A stretch of DNA of 33,824 bases, taken from assembly GCA_052168355.1 (NCBI GenBank), contig JBQLZQ010000018.1, forward strand, positions 1 to 33,824, in the 5' to 3' direction. The DNA comes from JBQLZQ01 sp052168355. GTDB lineage: Bacteria; Pseudomonadota; Alphaproteobacteria; DSM-16000; Inquilinaceae. The number at the start of each line of letters is the position of its first letter. Position 1 is the first letter of the stretch. The notes under the pieces were generated by a model that had not been told where the DNA came from, did not search any database, and worked only from the letters and a program-made list of their open reading frames with translations. The position numbers and the translations under genes were made by a program. Of the stretch, positions 33,824 through 33,824 are shown one piece after another.

Positions 33824-33824
33824 T

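Overview
The window is a high-GC chromosomal segment from a draft assembly: it contains a run of exactly 100 N at 21834-21933. Protein content and style (acetoin dehydrogenase with a lipoyl/hydrolase AcoC, a type I-secreted RTX pair, a RoxA-type oxygenase, REP-like palindromes of the CCCCGGATCAAGTCCGGGG type, a possible EcfG-type promoter) suggest an alphaproteobacterium, perhaps in or near the Rhodospirillales. This is an inference from gene content; no rRNA or other strong taxonomic marker is present. Most of the window is ordinary, densely packed chromosome. No phage, integrase, transposase or CRISPR array is visible.

Left part (1-8.4 kb). A methyl-accepting chemotaxis protein runs off the left edge. 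Next comes a two-gene unit on the minus strand: a penicillin-acylase-family lipoprotein followed by a GH3-family acyl-acid amido synthetase, so one predicted amide-cleaving and one amide-forming enzyme. A 170-bp element with 31-bp inverted ends separates them from kynA (tryptophan 2,3-dioxygenase). kynA overlaps tail-to-tail with rluE, which is translationally coupled to a RoxA-type ribosomal oxygenase. That pair looks like a small ribosome-modification operon.

8.4-13.4 kb. Two tandem paralogues encode secreted proteins made of a right-handed beta-helix, a Pro/Asp-rich linker, RTX calcium repeats and a C-terminal RTX/serralysin-like domain. Both start with GTG and both lie behind unusually AT-rich leaders. 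They are the most distinctive part of the window. No type I secretion genes are present here.

13.4-22.1 kb. A CDF metal transporter and an acoABC operon (acetoin dehydrogenase E1 alpha, E1 beta, E2) lie on the minus strand. Divergent from acoA is a carbohydrate-type ABC importer (binding protein, hairpin, two permeases) with no ATPase gene in view. After the second permease lies an array of 143-bp repeats, each carrying two palindromes; the assembly breaks inside it.

22.1-33.8 kb. A mixed set follows: an aldo/keto reductase, a DinB-like protein, two small proteins, a secreted PRC-barrel protein behind a cluster of palindromes, tRNA-Leu(UAA), and a ThDP enzyme of the acetolactate synthase type. 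A TetR regulator is divergent from a histidine phosphatase and an exported haloalkane-dehalogenase-like hydrolase. The last genes are a MarR regulator overlapping a fabF-like ketoacyl synthase, a GNAT acetyltransferase with a TTG start, and a DUF533/TerB-like protein. The right edge holds a diverged relative of the 143-bp repeat and a long hairpin.
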